DNA of 64,000 bases from JBCAXA01 sp038534295 (lineage in GTDB: Bacteria > Pseudomonadota > Gammaproteobacteria > Steroidobacterales > Woeseiaceae): NCBI GenBank assembly GCA_038534295.1, contig JBCAXA010000001.1, positions 1-64,000 on the forward strand, written 5' to 3'. A model generated the notes under the pieces. The model searched no databases and was not told where the DNA came from. It was given only the letters and a program-made list of their open reading frames with translations. This document shows positions 45,664 to 55,594 of this stretch, in pieces; within the stretch, counting starts at the first letter, position 1, and the number at the start of each line of letters is the position of its first letter. The translations under genes and the position numbers were made by a program.

Positions 45664-46434
45664 TCAGTGCCCCCAGGCGCCAAGGAAATCCTTGAAGTGC
45701 GGCTCGTTGGATTCAGCAAGCCAAGCCCGGACTCGTTCGATTTCGCGGTCCCGCTCGACGTCGTCGATGACGCCACGCATGGCCTCAAAGGCCAAATAAA
45801 CCAAATAGGTGTTCAGCACGTCGGTTTCGCAGTAATGCCGGATTTCGGCAATCCGGCCCTCCTGGTACGCCGGCCAGACGTCACCACCGCTCATGCCATG
45901 TTTGCCGGGATAGCCCAGCATTGATGCCACCTCATCAAGGCTCGCTCGCGCGCGCGGTTGGTACCCGGCCAATACGTCCATCAGGTCGACGTGGCGCCAG
46001 TGAAACCGACCTAGGTAGTTGTTGTAGCGAAATGCCGTTTCGTTGTCGCCGACTTCCCAATAGCGCGGCGCGGCAATACCGTGACGCAGTGCGCGATAGT
46101 GCAGCACCGGCAGATCGAAGCCGCCGCCGTTCCACGATACGAGCGTCGGGCTGTAGCGTTCGATACCGTCGAAAAACCGCTGCACGAGCTCCGGCTCCTC
46201 TGCATCGATATCGCCGAGCGACCAAACGTTTAATGTGGTGCCACGGCGCATGACGGCAGAGATCGCGACCACTCGGTGCAAATGCAGCGGCAAAAACTCC
46301 GTGCCGCTTTTTTGCAGTTGCTTGAACTGCATTGCTGCAGCGACCTCGGCGTCGGTCAAATCGCCGAGTTCGTAGTGCTCGCGCCCGAAGGCAGTGTCCG
46401 GCACGGTCTCGATGTCGAATACCAGGCAATTCAT
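45664..46434 (-). CDS. PolB-like 3'-5' exonuclease (DNA_pol_B_exo2 family)
   Basis: A 256-residue DnaQ/RNase H-fold exonuclease. Visible catalytic elements are LVFDIETVPD, with the first D-E pair; SWNGGGFDLPVL, for the middle aspartate; and IRHYCETDVLNTYLVY, with the YxxxD-type end motif. The family resembles the proofreading domain of B-family polymerases and occurs without a polymerase. Substrate (DNA or RNA) is unknown. It sits between rlmD and acpS, with starts and stops only 1 bp apart. Confidence 0.85.
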   Translation of the reverse strand: MNCLVFDIETVPDTAFGREHYELGDLTDAEVAAAMQFKQLQKSGTEFLPLHLHRVVAISAVMRRGTTLNVWSLGDIDAEEPELVQRFFDGIERYSPTLVSWNGGGFDLPVLHYRALRHGIAAPRYWEVGDNETAFRYNNYLGRFHWRHVDLMDVLAGYQPRARASLDEVASMLGYPGKHGMSGGDVWPAYQEGRIAEIRHYCETDVLNTYLVYLAFEAMRGVIDDVERDREIERVRAWLAESNEPHFKDFLGAWGH

Positions 46435-46435
46435 A

Positions 46436-46828
46436 TCAAACGGCGGCCGAACGCTCCTCGATAACCGCGAACGCCGCAATCAAACCGGCCTCGTCGGTGA
46501 GCGAAACATGGGCGGCGCCGGCACCGAGTTCGCGGCAGACGGCCGCACCACGCTCGGAAAACACCACCATGGGCCGGCCACGACGGTCGGGTACAAAACC
46601 GGTGTCGCGAATCCAGACACCGTGTGCGAAACCGGTACCCATGGCTTTCACAATGGCCTCTTTCGCGGCGAAGCGCATCGCAAGGAATCTGGCCGGGCGT
46701 TTCGTCGTTGCGTAAAGAGCGAGCTCCTCAGGCATCAAAAGGTGCTGCACAAAACGTTCACCGAATCGAGCGAGTGTTTGTTCGACGCGAGCGAGCTCGA
46801 CCAAATCTGTTCCAACGCCAAAGATCAA
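46436..46828 (-). CDS. acpS: AcpS, holo-ACP synthase
   Basis: A 130-residue AcpS that transfers 4'-phosphopantetheine from CoA to acyl carrier protein. [23 protein letters not shown] has the metal-binding aspartate, and [20 protein letters not shown] is the catalytic helix. HVSLTDE near the end is typical. It overlaps pdxJ by 4 bp, the common pdxJ-acpS pair. Confidence 0.96.
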   Translation of the reverse strand: MIFGVGTDLVELARVEQTLARFGERFVQHLLMPEELALYATTKRPARFLAMRFAAKEAIVKAMGTGFAHGVWIRDTGFVPDRRGRPMVVFSERGAAVCRELGAGAAHVSLTDEAGLIAAFAVIEERSAAV

Positions 46829-47559
46829 TTTTCGCGTGCCTCGTTCATCAGTCGTTTCATGCGTGCGACCGCCGGTCCCAAGCCCTCAAATACCGCCTCG
46901 GCGACGATGGCGTGGCCAATGTTGAGTTCGACTATCTCATCGATTGCGGCAATGGTCTGTACATTGTGATAGCTGAGACCGTGCCCGGCGTGTACGCGTA
47001 AGCCGAGCGACGCGGCGTAGCGGGCGGCGTCTCGAATACGCTCGAGTTCGGCAACTTGCGCTTCGCCGCGTGCATCGGCATAGGCGCCGGTATGCAGTTC
47101 GACCACGGGGGCCCCGCTCGCTTTTGCGGCGTCGAGCTGATCGCGATTCGGATCGACAAACAGCGACACCCTGACACCCTCGGCCGAAAGCCGCCGGCAG
47201 TTGCGCTCGACATTGTCGAGCTGACCGACGACATCGAGGCCGCCTTCTGTTGTCAGCTCGGCGCGGCGCTCCGGTACCAGACAGCAATCGCTGGGGGCCA
47301 CCGTCAAGGCTAGGTCGATCATGTCTTCAGTGACCGCCATCTCGAGATTCATACGCGTCTGCAGCCGTGTGCTGAGCGCCATGACGTCGGCGTCCTGAAT
47401 ATGCCGGCGGTCTTCGCGCAGATGTACCGTGATCGAGTCGGCGCCGGCGTGCTCAGCGACGAGCGCTGCGTAAACCGGGTCGGGATAACGAGTCCCACGG
47501 GCCTGGCGCAAAGTCGCAACGTGATCAACGTTCACGCCGAGGTCAATAGATTGAATCAT
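46825..47559 (-). CDS. pdxJ: PdxJ, pyridoxine 5'-phosphate synthase
   Basis: A 244-residue TIM-barrel enzyme of the deoxyxylulose 5-phosphate-dependent vitamin B6 pathway. Visible elements are [65 protein letters not shown], and [16 protein letters not shown]. It overlaps recO and acpS by 4 bp each. Confidence 0.97.
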   Translation of the reverse strand: MIQSIDLGVNVDHVATLRQARGTRYPDPVYAALVAEHAGADSITVHLREDRRHIQDADVMALSTRLQTRMNLEMAVTEDMIDLALTVAPSDCCLVPERRAELTTEGGLDVVGQLDNVERNCRRLSAEGVRVSLFVDPNRDQLDAAKASGAPVVELHTGAYADARGEAQVAELERIRDAARYAASLGLRVHAGHGLSYHNVQTIAAIDEIVELNIGHAIVAEAVFEGLGPAVARMKRLMNEAREN

Positions 47560-48305
47560 TGCAAGCTTTCCTTAGTGACGGTCCGCGCGCGCATAGCAAC
47601 CAGAACCTTGCGTGTGTTTAGCGTCTGTCCGTCGAGGCACCGGTCGATAGCGGCACGAGTAATCCGTTGCGCTATCTTACAAGTTTCGTCGTCGTCAAAG
47701 GCCTCGCGAGCGACCTCCAACAGGGCGCTGCCGGGAAAAACCAGATCATGACGACTCGGCCCAGACACCGGCAGTGGCGCCCCGTCGGCAACGACTCGAT
47801 AGTACGTAGCGGCATCTAACGGCCGCCCGTCGACGCCATCGAAATTGAGCTCCAATCCGTAGCCAAGCTCCTCGAGCAGGCGTAGCTCAAAGCGACGCAG
47901 GCTCGCCTCTAACGCATCGCCGCCGCGGGCCAGCGCGGCCAGCGCGTCGCCATAGAGCCGAAATAGACCCGGCTGCGGGTCATGCCGGTGGGTCAACTTC
48001 AAAATCAGCTCGCTGATGTAGAAACCGGCCAACAGCGCGTCGCCGGTCAATGTAATGGCGCTGCCGTCCGACTCCGCCCCGGTGAGGGTGCCGAGCTCGC
48101 TGCGTAGCGTCCAAGAAACCGACAGTGGTTGGAATGGCTGCAGCGCCGGCCGATGCTTTGCGCGGGCTCGTTTGACGCCGCGAGCGACTAACGCCACGCG
48201 GCCGTGGTCAGCCGTCAGCAGCTCGACAATTTGCGAGCTGTCACGAAACGGGCGCTGATGCAGCAGAAATGCGGGGCACTGCTGCACGCGCTGGCGATCA
48301 ATCAA
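47556..48305 (-). CDS. recO: RecO, recombination mediator
   Basis: A 249-residue RecO. The N-terminal OB fold contains [33 protein letters not shown]. The helical part with [15 protein letters not shown] follows. RecO loads RecA on SSB-coated single strands with RecR. The TTG at 48305 overlaps the era stop by 8 bp; era-recO-pdxJ is the conserved order. Confidence 0.94.
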   Translation of the reverse strand: MIDRQRVQQCPAFLLHQRPFRDSSQIVELLTADHGRVALVARGVKRARAKHRPALQPFQPLSVSWTLRSELGTLTGAESDGSAITLTGDALLAGFYISELILKLTHRHDPQPGLFRLYGDALAALARGGDALEASLRRFELRLLEELGYGLELNFDGVDGRPLDAATYYRVVADGAPLPVSGPSRHDLVFPGSALLEVAREAFDDDETCKIAQRITRAAIDRCLDGQTLNTRKVLVAMRARTVTKESLQ

Positions 48306-49188
48306 AGCCCAGCCTATTCAGTTCAGCCTCGCTGTCGGCCCAATTGTCGCGAACCCGCACCCAGAGCTGCAAATTCACTGGGCCATCGACCAGCGCTTCA
48401 ATCGACCGCCGAGCCGCGCTGCCGATCTCTTTCAAACGAGCACCACCGGCGCCGATGACAATCGGTTTGTGGGAGTTCTTTTCGACCACGATAGATGCCG
48501 CGATATCGGTCCGTCCATCCGTCGAACGCCAATCGTCAATGATCACCGTCGAGCCATAGGGGATTTCTTCGTTGAGACGCAATGTCAGTTTCTCGCGAAT
48601 CAGTTCGGCTGCCAAAAACCGAATCGATCGATCGGTCACCGCATCCTCAGCGAACAGCGCCGGTCCCGTCGGCATTGCCGCGGCAAGCACGTCGAGCAAC
48701 CCGTCGAAGTGGCCATCGCGACGTGCCGAGAGCGGCACAATGGCGTCGAAATCGCGGCGCTCGCCGAGCGCCGCCATACGCGGCAGCAGCGTCTCCTTGG
48801 TCGGCAACAGATCGACCTTGTTCAACACGACGACGATCGGCGCGTGGGCCTTGGCGAGCGCTTCGAACACTCGCTCGTCGTCGTCCGTATGGCGGGCCGC
48901 TTCACAAACCCACAGAATGACGTCGGCCTCGTCAATCGCCGCCAGCGCGGTCCGATTCAGCGTGCGATTCAAGGCTCGCGGGGCTCGTCTGTGAATACCT
49001 GGCGTGTCGATGAACACCAGTTGACTTGCCGCATGCTGGACGATGCCGAGTACCCGGTGTCGCGTGGTTTGCGGACGCGGCGTCGTTATCGATACTTTCT
49101 GCCCGACTAGGCGATTTATCAACGTCGATTTGCCGACGTTTGGCCGACCAACGACGGCGACGAAACCGCTGCGCTCGACCGTCGTCAT
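48298..49188 (-). CDS. era: Era, ribosome assembly GTPase
   Basis: A 296-residue Era. The G domain has G1 GRPNVGKST, G2 with TTRHRVLGI, G3 DTPG and G4 NKVDLLP, and the C-terminal KH domain has NSHKPIVIGAGGARLKEIG. Era binds the 3' end of 16S rRNA in 30S assembly. It overlaps rnc by 4 bp. Confidence 0.97.
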   Translation of the reverse strand: MTTVERSGFVAVVGRPNVGKSTLINRLVGQKVSITTPRPQTTRHRVLGIVQHAASQLVFIDTPGIHRRAPRALNRTLNRTALAAIDEADVILWVCEAARHTDDDERVFEALAKAHAPIVVVLNKVDLLPTKETLLPRMAALGERRDFDAIVPLSARRDGHFDGLLDVLAAAMPTGPALFAEDAVTDRSIRFLAAELIREKLTLRLNEEIPYGSTVIIDDWRSTDGRTDIAASIVVEKNSHKPIVIGAGGARLKEIGSAARRSIEALVDGPVNLQLWVRVRDNWADSEAELNRLGFD

Positions 49189-49880
49189 TCCAACGCCGCC
49201 AGCGCGTCGGCGGCGGCGATTTGTTCGGCTTTACGACGGCTGCTGCCGGTCGCGCGAAACTCCAAGCCCTGCGCCGGCAACGTACAAACAACGGTAAAGG
49301 CCTGCTGGTGAGCGGCGCCGCGTACGTCGATCACACGGTACTCCGGCAGGGCCTCGGCGCGTTGCTGCAGCCATTCCTGCAAACGGGTTTTCGGGTCCTT
49401 CAGCTCGGCATCGCTTGGCAGTTGCAGAAGACGGGTTGCGAACAAGTGATCGATAACCAGCTCCGCTGCCGGATAACCGCCGTCGAGGAACACTGCACCG
49501 AGCAAGGCTTCGAGCGCATCGGCCAGAATGGACGCGCGGCGATGACCGCCGGACTTGCGCTCGCCTGGACCGAGTTCGAGACGCGCCGCCACATCGAGAT
49601 CGGCGGCGACGGCAGCCAAGGTCTGTTCGCGCACGAGCACCGAGCGTAGCCGACTGAGCTCGCCCTCACTCGCCTGCGGTCGTAGTGACAACAAGCGATG
49701 CGAGATGACAGTATCGAGTACCGCGTCGCCAAGAAACTCGAGCCGCTCGTTATTGTTGCGCCCGGCGCTGCGGTGCACTACCGCGAGCTCGAGCGAGGCC
49801 GGATCGGTGAAACGATAGCCGGTCGCTGCAGCGAACCACGCAACGAGCTCTGCGCGGCCAGCGTCAGCGGCCGCGTTCAC
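49185..49880 (-). CDS. rnc: RNase III
   Basis: A 231-residue RNase III with the signature NERLEFLGDAVLDTVISHRL (catalytic acidic residues) and a C-terminal double-stranded RNA-binding domain (DPKTRLQEWLQQR to EQIAAADALAAL). It processes rRNA precursors. The start is GTG at 49880, 8 bp after the DUF4845 stop. The typical lepB-rnc-era-recO order is kept, with DUF4845 inserted. Confidence 0.96.
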   Translation of the reverse strand: MNAAADAGRAELVAWFAAATGYRFTDPASLELAVVHRSAGRNNNERLEFLGDAVLDTVISHRLLSLRPQASEGELSRLRSVLVREQTLAAVAADLDVAARLELGPGERKSGGHRRASILADALEALLGAVFLDGGYPAAELVIDHLFATRLLQLPSDAELKDPKTRLQEWLQQRAEALPEYRVIDVRGAAHQQAFTVVCTLPAQGLEFRATGSSRRKAEQIAAADALAALE

Positions 49881-49888
49881 GGGCTCGG

Positions 49889-50257
49889 TCAGCGTTCGAC
49901 GGTAACGCGCTCGTCAAAATCGACGGCAAAGGAAACGTTCGCGACAAACGGGGTCTTATTGGAATAGACGGCCACGACCTCGATGGCATCGCCATCGCGG
50001 CGGATTTCGACGTCGCGCGCCTTGATGACGCGAACGCTCTCAACATCGAAACGCTTCTCGATGTAAGTGAAGATTTCTCGTGGACTGGGGTTTTGCCCAT
50101 TGAACTCTTTCTCGACACCGGTCAGCACGCTCTCGATCTTCATGTGTTCGAGATAGATCGGTACGAGCCGGATACCGGCAAACACAAACAATCCCACGAA
50201 AGCGGCCAGGATCAGCATGCCCAGCATGGTCATGCCCTGCTGCTTGCGAAAGCTCAT
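49889..50257 (-). CDS. DUF4845 single-span membrane protein
   Basis: A 122-residue protein with an N-terminal pilin-like region: basic MSFRKQQGMTMLGMLILAAFVGLFVFAGIRLVPIYLEH, then a periplasmic part with FNGQNPSPREIFTYIEKRFDVESV and an alpha/beta-looking C-terminus. The family regularly sits between lepB and rnc; function is unknown. The ATG at 50257 was chosen because GGAG lies 6 nt upstream; a TTG at 50272 would add five residues. Confidence 0.82.
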   Translation of the reverse strand: MSFRKQQGMTMLGMLILAAFVGLFVFAGIRLVPIYLEHMKIESVLTGVEKEFNGQNPSPREIFTYIEKRFDVESVRVIKARDVEIRRDGDAIEVVAVYSNKTPFVANVSFAVDFDERVTVER

Positions 50258-50349
50258 CGCGTTCTCCGTCAACTAAGTGCTGCGGCAAAGCCGCTACTTA
50301 ACCGGAATTTTGGGGATAATTGCACATAATTACAGTGACTTCGAGCACA

Positions 50350-51288
50350 CTATTCGATCTTCTGGCCGATTCGGGACCAGCGCGGCCACGATCCCCAGTC
50401 AAAATTGAACCAGACCCGTCCGGCCCGCCCAACCAGGAATTTCTCGTCGATGCAGCCAACGGACGGGAAGCGACTGTCGGTGGAATTGTCCCGGTTGTCG
50501 CCCATCATGAAGTAACAGCCGTCCGGCACGTTAATCGCGTAGTCGCGCGAGCGGCGGACATCGTCATCCAGGACCGCGTGCGGACGATCGAACAAATGCT
50601 CGATATTGATTACACCGTGGTTTTTGCCAGCATCGTAACGCTCGCCGGTGGGTTCGAGTTCAATCGGTTCGCCGTTGATGCGCAGCATGCCCTGCCGATA
50701 GACGATGCTGTCGCCGGGCAGCCCGATGACGCGCTTGATGTAGTTGATTTTTGGGTTGCTGGGTAGGCGAAACACCGCGACATCGCCGCGTTCCGGCCCG
50801 CCGTTCTCCAAGATCTTCGTGTGAATCAGCGGCAGCCGTACGCCGTACGAGAATTTCGACACGAAGATAAAGTCGCCCTCGAGCAATGTCGGGATCATTG
50901 ATCCTGATGGGATCTTGAAAGGCTCAAACACAAACGAGCGCAGCACCAGCACCAGCAGTAGAACCGGGAAGAACGAGCGGCACAGCTCGACAAACCCGGT
51001 AGACACCGGTCGTTCGTCAACCGGTATCGACCGCGTGCTAAACGCATACCATGCAGCGACGACGCCACTCACGAACGTCAACGTAACGAGTACAAACTCG
51101 AGTCCGAAAATCAGCAGCGCGAGAATGATCGACGACAGCAAAAACACGAGCCGGCTCGATTCGACAATGCCGTTCGCCGCGCGTGGCTCGCTAGCACCTC
51201 TGGCTCGATCGTTGAACCAACCAAATGCGGTTACTGCACCGCTGAGGATGGTCAGCACCGTAACGATTGACTGCAAATCCAACTCCAT
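50350..51288 (-). CDS. lepB: LepB, signal peptidase I
   Basis: A 312-residue signal peptidase I. Hydrophobic segments lie at about 6-24, 47-62, 64-83 and 107-122. The catalytic serine is S130 in PSGSMIPTL and the catalytic lysine is K185 in YIKRVIGLPGD; the GCYFMMGDNRDNSTDSR motif is near the end. It has more N-terminal spans than E. coli LepB (two). It follows lepA by 19 bp, and 92 bp separate its stop from the DUF4845 start. Confidence 0.95.
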   Translation of the reverse strand: MELDLQSIVTVLTILSGAVTAFGWFNDRARGASEPRAANGIVESSRLVFLLSSIILALLIFGLEFVLVTLTFVSGVVAAWYAFSTRSIPVDERPVSTGFVELCRSFFPVLLLVLVLRSFVFEPFKIPSGSMIPTLLEGDFIFVSKFSYGVRLPLIHTKILENGGPERGDVAVFRLPSNPKINYIKRVIGLPGDSIVYRQGMLRINGEPIELEPTGERYDAGKNHGVINIEHLFDRPHAVLDDDVRRSRDYAINVPDGCYFMMGDNRDNSTDSRFPSVGCIDEKFLVGRAGRVWFNFDWGSWPRWSRIGQKIE

Positions 51289-51307
51289 ACGTAAAGCTCC
51301 GTCGCGT

Positions 51308-53098
51308 TTACTTGTCGACTTGCAGTACTGCGAGAAACGCTTCCTGCGGTATCTCAACGGAACCGACCTGCTTCATCCGTCGCTTGCCGGCTTTCTGCTT
51401 TTCGAGCAATTTGCGCTTGCGGCTGACGTCGCCGCCATAGCATTTTGCCGTTACATTTTTGCGCAGCGCTTTGACGGTACTGCGCGCAATGACCTGACTG
51501 CCTATAGCCGCCTGGATCGCGACTTCGAACATCTGTCTGGGTATCAGCTCACGCATTTTCTCGACCAGCTCCCGGCCTCGATTGCGCGCCCGCTCGCGGT
51601 GCACGATCAATGACAAGGCGTCGACCCGGTCTTTATTGATCAGCACGTCAAGGCGCACCAACGGTTCGGCCTGAAAGCGCCGGAACTGATAGTCGAACGA
51701 TGCGAAACCGCGGCTGACCGACTTCAGGCGGTCGAAGAAGTCGAGCACGACTTCGGACATCGGCATCTCGTATTCCAGCGAGGCCTGACCACCTAGGTAT
51801 TGCATGCGTGTTTGCACGCCGCGCTTCTCGATACACAATTTCATTACCGGTCCCACGTAGTTTTCGGGCACCAGAATGTTGGCGGAAATGATTGGCTCAC
51901 GGATTTCCTGGATTTCGTTCAGCGGCGGCAAACGCGACGGATTATCAACGAGTTCGACACTCCCGTCAGTCTTTTCGACCTCGTAGACGACGGTGGGCGC
52001 CGTCGTGATCAGATCGAGATCGTACTCACGCTCGAGCCGCTCCTGGACGATCTCCATGTGCAGCATGCCGAGGAAGCCACAGCGAAAGCCAAAGCCCAGT
52101 GCAGCAGAGGTCTCTGGTTCGAAATGTAAGGCCGCATCGTTGAGCCGTAGCTTGGACAAGGCCTCGCGAAAACTCTCATAGTCGTCCGACGACACGGGAA
52201 AGAGTCCGGCGAAAACGCGCGGTTGTACCGCACGAAATCCCGGCAGCGGCTCGCTGCAGCGGCGCTTCTCTTCCGTCAGCGTATCGCCAACCGGCGCGCC
52301 GTCGATCTCCTTGATACCGGCAATAACGAACCCGACCTCACCGGTCGCAAGGCTATCGGTATCGGTCATTTTCGGCGTAAACAAACCAACGCGGTCTGCG
52401 ATGTAGCTGCGACCCGTTGACATCACGGCAATGCGTGATCGGCGATTCAAAACGCCGTTCACAATTCGTACAAGCGACACCACACCGACGTAGTTGTCGA
52501 ACCACGAGTCAATAATCAACGCCTGCAGCGGTGCATCCGCATCGCCTTCCGGCGCGGGAATTCGTCGAACAAGCTCCGCAAGCAGCTCGGCAACGCCCTC
52601 ACCGCTCTTGGCGCTGACACGAGGCGCGTCGGCCGCTTCGATACCGATGATCTCTTCGATTTCGCCGATCACTCGGTCCGGTTCGGCAGACGGCAAATCG
52701 ATCTTGTTCAGCACCGGAACCACTTCGAGCCCCTGATCGATGGCCGTATAACAATTCGCGACGCTTTGCGCCTCGACGCCTTGCGCGGCGTCAACGACCA
52801 GCAAAGCGCCTTCGCATGCCGCTAGTGAGCGTGACACTTCGTAGGAAAAATCGACGTGGCCGGGCGTGTCAATGAAATTCAGCTGATACAGCTCACCGTC
52901 CGGGGCACGGTAATCCAATGACACGCTTTGCGCCTTGATCGTTATGCCCCGCTCTTGCTCGAGATCCATCGAGTCGAGCACCTGAGCCGACATTTCGCGC
53001 TCATCGAGTCCGCCACAGATCTGAATGAAGCGATCCGCGAGCGTGGACTTGCCGTGATCAATGTGAGCGATGATGGAGAAGTTGCGAATGTTTCGCAT
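51308..53098 (-). CDS. lepA: LepA (EF4), ribosome-associated GTPase
   Basis: A 596-residue LepA. It starts [25 protein letters not shown], the normal family N-terminus, so ATG 53098 was chosen over GTG 53125. The G domain has [20 protein letters not shown] and [10 protein letters not shown]. The LepA-specific C-terminal domain with [29 protein letters not shown] is complete. A TATAAT 35 bp upstream may give it a promoter separate from the rpoE operon. The leader has no good Shine-Dalgarno. Confidence 0.97.
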   Translation of the reverse strand: MRNIRNFSIIAHIDHGKSTLADRFIQICGGLDEREMSAQVLDSMDLEQERGITIKAQSVSLDYRAPDGELYQLNFIDTPGHVDFSYEVSRSLAACEGALLVVDAAQGVEAQSVANCYTAIDQGLEVVPVLNKIDLPSAEPDRVIGEIEEIIGIEAADAPRVSAKSGEGVAELLAELVRRIPAPEGDADAPLQALIIDSWFDNYVGVVSLVRIVNGVLNRRSRIAVMSTGRSYIADRVGLFTPKMTDTDSLATGEVGFVIAGIKEIDGAPVGDTLTEEKRRCSEPLPGFRAVQPRVFAGLFPVSSDDYESFREALSKLRLNDAALHFEPETSAALGFGFRCGFLGMLHMEIVQERLEREYDLDLITTAPTVVYEVEKTDGSVELVDNPSRLPPLNEIQEIREPIISANILVPENYVGPVMKLCIEKRGVQTRMQYLGGQASLEYEMPMSEVVLDFFDRLKSVSRGFASFDYQFRRFQAEPLVRLDVLINKDRVDALSLIVHRERARNRGRELVEKMRELIPRQMFEVAIQAAIGSQVIARSTVKALRKNVTAKCYGGDVSRKRKLLEKQKAGKRRMKQVGSVEIPQEAFLAVLQVDK

Positions 53099-53133
53099 GG
53101 AGTTCAGCGGTCCGATACCGGGCACAGCGGGCC

Positions 53134-53139
53134 ATTATA
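53134..53139 (-). promoter_or_regulatory. Candidate -10 element (TATAAT) for lepA
   Basis: A perfect TATAAT on the minus strand lies 35 bp before the lepA ATG. The -35 is weak (TTGCGG at 15 bp or GCTTGC at 17 bp). A start near 53127 gives a leader of about 29 nt and would exclude the upstream GTG. Confidence 0.5.
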
Positions 53140-53218
53140 CTGCGTTCCGTACCGCCGCAAGCGTGCACAGGACCGGCTACGGACCTGCACATTGCGACGC
53201 TCAGCCGACAGCCAGCGC

Positions 53219-53491
53219 TTAGCGCGCCTCTCCACCGGTATTGTCGCTGGGCGCGGCAACGTCGATCGTGCCGAGAACACGCTCGCGATCGAGGAAGTGC
53301 CGACACAGCTCCACATCGTCGACAACGACCACCGGTACGGCATCGTTGTACCGCGCCATTAGGACTTCGTCATCGTCGATGTCGACCAGCTCGAGCGTCG
53401 CTCGCCCGCGTACCAATGGCTCGAGCGCCTCGAGCAAGTCGTCGCAAAGATGGCAGCCGCGCCGCGTGTAGACGGTGATCGATCGCATCAT
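53219..53491 (-). CDS. Glutaredoxin family protein (CHLC active site)
   Basis: A 90-residue thioredoxin-fold protein with the active-site motif RRGCHLCDDLLEAL (C-X2-C), a cis-proline region (NDAVPVVVVDDVELC), and a short C-terminal acidic end. It resembles DUF836/glutaredoxin-like proteins. It sits directly after rseC (ATGA overlap), in the place where mucD/degP lies in Pseudomonas. A redox role for RseC cysteines is a possible but untested link. Confidence 0.8.
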   Translation of the reverse strand: MMRSITVYTRRGCHLCDDLLEALEPLVRGRATLELVDIDDDEVLMARYNDAVPVVVVDDVELCRHFLDRERVLGTIDVAAPSDNTGGEAR

Positions 53492-53922
53492 GGCGAGCCG
53501 GCCAGCGGCTCGCAGCGTTCCACGCCGACCCGATCGTCGAGACGGCGCGAATAGTAAGCCCCTAATGACAGCAATGTAACGAATGCGCCAAGCGCAATGA
53601 CGGCGGCAGCGATATCACCAAACCAGATATTGGCAACGAGACCGGCGCCGACGAGTCCGACAATCGGCATGGCAAACAGCAGCAAGATCGCCCGCCGCCG
53701 GTCGTTTCCCGCAAGGCGTAATCGAACGCGATCACCGACGTGAAAACGACTGCCTCGCGCCGCCACGGTAACACTCTGCTGCCGGCCGCGGCCAATGACG
53801 AGACCGGCGCCACAGCCAACACCTGCTGCGCAACGCGGACATTCCACGGCGTCGATGCGCACCGTCACGGATCGTGCTGAAACGGTCTCGACGACGCCGG
53901 CGTGCGTCTCGAGTGTGGTCAC
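53488..53922 (-). CDS. rseC: RseC/MucC family sigma-E regulatory membrane protein
   Basis: A 144-residue protein with the RseC N-terminal domain (HAGVVETVSARSVTVRI), its cysteine cluster ECPRCAAGVGCGAG, and two C-terminal membrane spans (AILLLFAMPIVGLVGAGLVANIWF; AAAVIALGAFVTLLSLGAYY). E. coli RseC modulates sigma-E activity and is linked to SoxR reduction. It overlaps rseB by 4 bp. Confidence 0.9.
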   Translation of the reverse strand: MTTLETHAGVVETVSARSVTVRIDAVECPRCAAGVGCGAGLVIGRGRQQSVTVAARGSRFHVGDRVRLRLAGNDRRRAILLLFAMPIVGLVGAGLVANIWFGDIAAAVIALGAFVTLLSLGAYYSRRLDDRVGVERCEPLAGSP

Positions 53923-54944
53923 GGGGTGGTCGGAATCTCAGACCGAGAAATGGCCTCGGCGATTGCCCGAGCGGTGGTCAACGGAATCTCCCCCACCGCG
54001 GTAACCTGGCGCCCGGCGGCCTGCACGCTGTAAGTATGCGTGCCACCGAGCCGCGACGCGCCGGCCATTAGCTTGCCGTCTGGCTCGACGTCTTCGATAA
54101 ATACCGAAACGCTGGCCATGCCGTCATCAAAGCGCAGATGAGTCATGCCGTCCTCGCTCTCGCTGTGATGCGTCAATTTGAAACCGGCCGGCAAATTTTG
54201 CGTCAACCATGCGTCATCCGGTCGCGCGGCGACCCGTCGCGGCTTCGCCGGTACCGCATTCATTGTGCCAATCTGCCGGAAGCCACTGACGTTGATGTCG
54301 AGCTCGAACTCGGCGTCGGCAATGGTCTCTTCCAGCGTAAAACTGACAAAGCGTGTCTCGTCGATGACGCGGCCAAGCTCATCGAGCAATTCGGTCTTCA
54401 GCGGCAATGCGGTGGACTTCTCGAGCCAAACGCGGTGGCCATAACGAAATTCGTCGTGCGGCCTGAGCGCCAGCTGCACCGTCTTGCGATCGGCGACGCG
54501 CTCGCCCATGCGTACCAACACAGCGTCATACTGACCGCGCATCCGTGTGAGCGATATCGGCACCCGGCCGATGACCCCGCTGACGCTGGCCGGATCCTGG
54601 TAGAGCACCGCCTTGGAGTCCGGCCAAACGCAGCGTACGCCGTTTTCGTCACGAATCAGCGTTCGACTGGCACCGTCCAGCGTTTCGATACGCTCGGACA
54701 CTTGGCCGTCCTCGAAGCGATGCACGACGCTCATGTACTCGACGCGGCCGTCGAAACGTCGCGCCATGGTGCCACGGTAGTTGTATCGCTCGACCGCATT
54801 GGTCATGCGGTTGAGCCACGTTTCTACGTCATCGGCGCGCGCTGTCTGTGGCGCGACCATCAACATGGGATAGAGCAAAACCGCCGGCGCAATGCGTAGG
54901 CCGCGGTTGAAACGCTCAGTGCTGATCCATGAACCCCCGATCAT
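53919..54944 (-). CDS. rseB: RseB, periplasmic sigma-E regulator
   Basis: A 341-residue exported protein. The signal peptide (RIAPAVLLYPMLMVAPQTARA) is followed by the MucB/RseB lipoprotein-binding fold (WLNRMTNAVERYNYRGTMARRFDG; RTLIRDENGVRCVWPDSKAVLYQ; HRVWLEKSTALPLKTELLDELG). RseB protects RseA from cleavage until lipopolysaccharide or lipoprotein signals release it. ATG 54944 starts 13 bp after the rseA stop. Confidence 0.92.
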   Translation of the reverse strand: MIGGSWISTERFNRGLRIAPAVLLYPMLMVAPQTARADDVETWLNRMTNAVERYNYRGTMARRFDGRVEYMSVVHRFEDGQVSERIETLDGASRTLIRDENGVRCVWPDSKAVLYQDPASVSGVIGRVPISLTRMRGQYDAVLVRMGERVADRKTVQLALRPHDEFRYGHRVWLEKSTALPLKTELLDELGRVIDETRFVSFTLEETIADAEFELDINVSGFRQIGTMNAVPAKPRRVAARPDDAWLTQNLPAGFKLTHHSESEDGMTHLRFDDGMASVSVFIEDVEPDGKLMAGASRLGGTHTYSVQAAGRQVTAVGEIPLTTARAIAEAISRSEIPTTP

Positions 54945-54957
54945 GTTCAGCAGCCGC

Positions 54958-55584
54958 TCAGGGAGATACCGGGCGCGGCGCGGCCACGTCTTCGGCCCCG
55001 TCGTCCTCGGCAGCATTGTTGGCGGCTTCTGCGGCGAGTTCGGTCTCGACGGTTTCGACGATCAGCGGCGTCGCAATTTGCCCGTGCTGGAGCATGTAGT
55101 TCACCAACCGCGGCTCGCTCAGCGTGATCTGCGGCTGCTGGAAAGTGTCAGAACGCAGCGGCGGAACGGTTTCACCGATGTTGTCGCCAATGCGCGGCGC
55201 CGGTGAGGGCTGCTCAACGGTCTGGTTCAGCGTCACCAATGCGAGTAGCGCTACGCCAGCGGCAATCGCACCGCCACCGACCAGCCTCTGCCAGCCCTGC
55301 TGCGACGCCAAGCCGCGCTGCGCCTCATTGGTACTCGCTGGCAGCTCGGTGTCATCGAGACGGGCCGCCAAACCCGATGAGAACGAGCGCGGTACCGGTT
55401 GTTCGCCGCGCGCCACGCTGCCGATCAGATAATACTGCTGCAGGCGGCGACGCAACGTCTCATCGTTGCCGATTCGCCGGCTCAGAAACTCGGCTTCCGC
55501 TGGGGTTAGCTCGCCGTCGACGAACGCGGAGAGCTGCAATTCGATCTGGCTGGCGACGGACGACGGCTTGTCTTGCTCGGACAT
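54958..55584 (-). CDS. rseA: RseA, anti-sigma-E factor
   Basis: A 208-residue single-pass anti-sigma factor. The N-terminal cytoplasmic domain has LQLSAFVDGELTPAEAEFLSRRIGND and LRRRLQQYYLIGSVARGE, typical of MucA/RseA. A membrane span lies at about residues 102-119, followed by a periplasmic acidic domain. It holds RpoE inactive until regulated proteolysis. It starts 10 bp after rpoE. Confidence 0.92.
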   Translation of the reverse strand: MSEQDKPSSVASQIELQLSAFVDGELTPAEAEFLSRRIGNDETLRRRLQQYYLIGSVARGEQPVPRSFSSGLAARLDDTELPASTNEAQRGLASQQGWQRLVGGGAIAAGVALLALVTLNQTVEQPSPAPRIGDNIGETVPPLRSDTFQQPQITLSEPRLVNYMLQHGQIATPLIVETVETELAAEAANNAAEDDGAEDVAAPRPVSP

Positions 55585-55594
55585 GATGTGTTCT

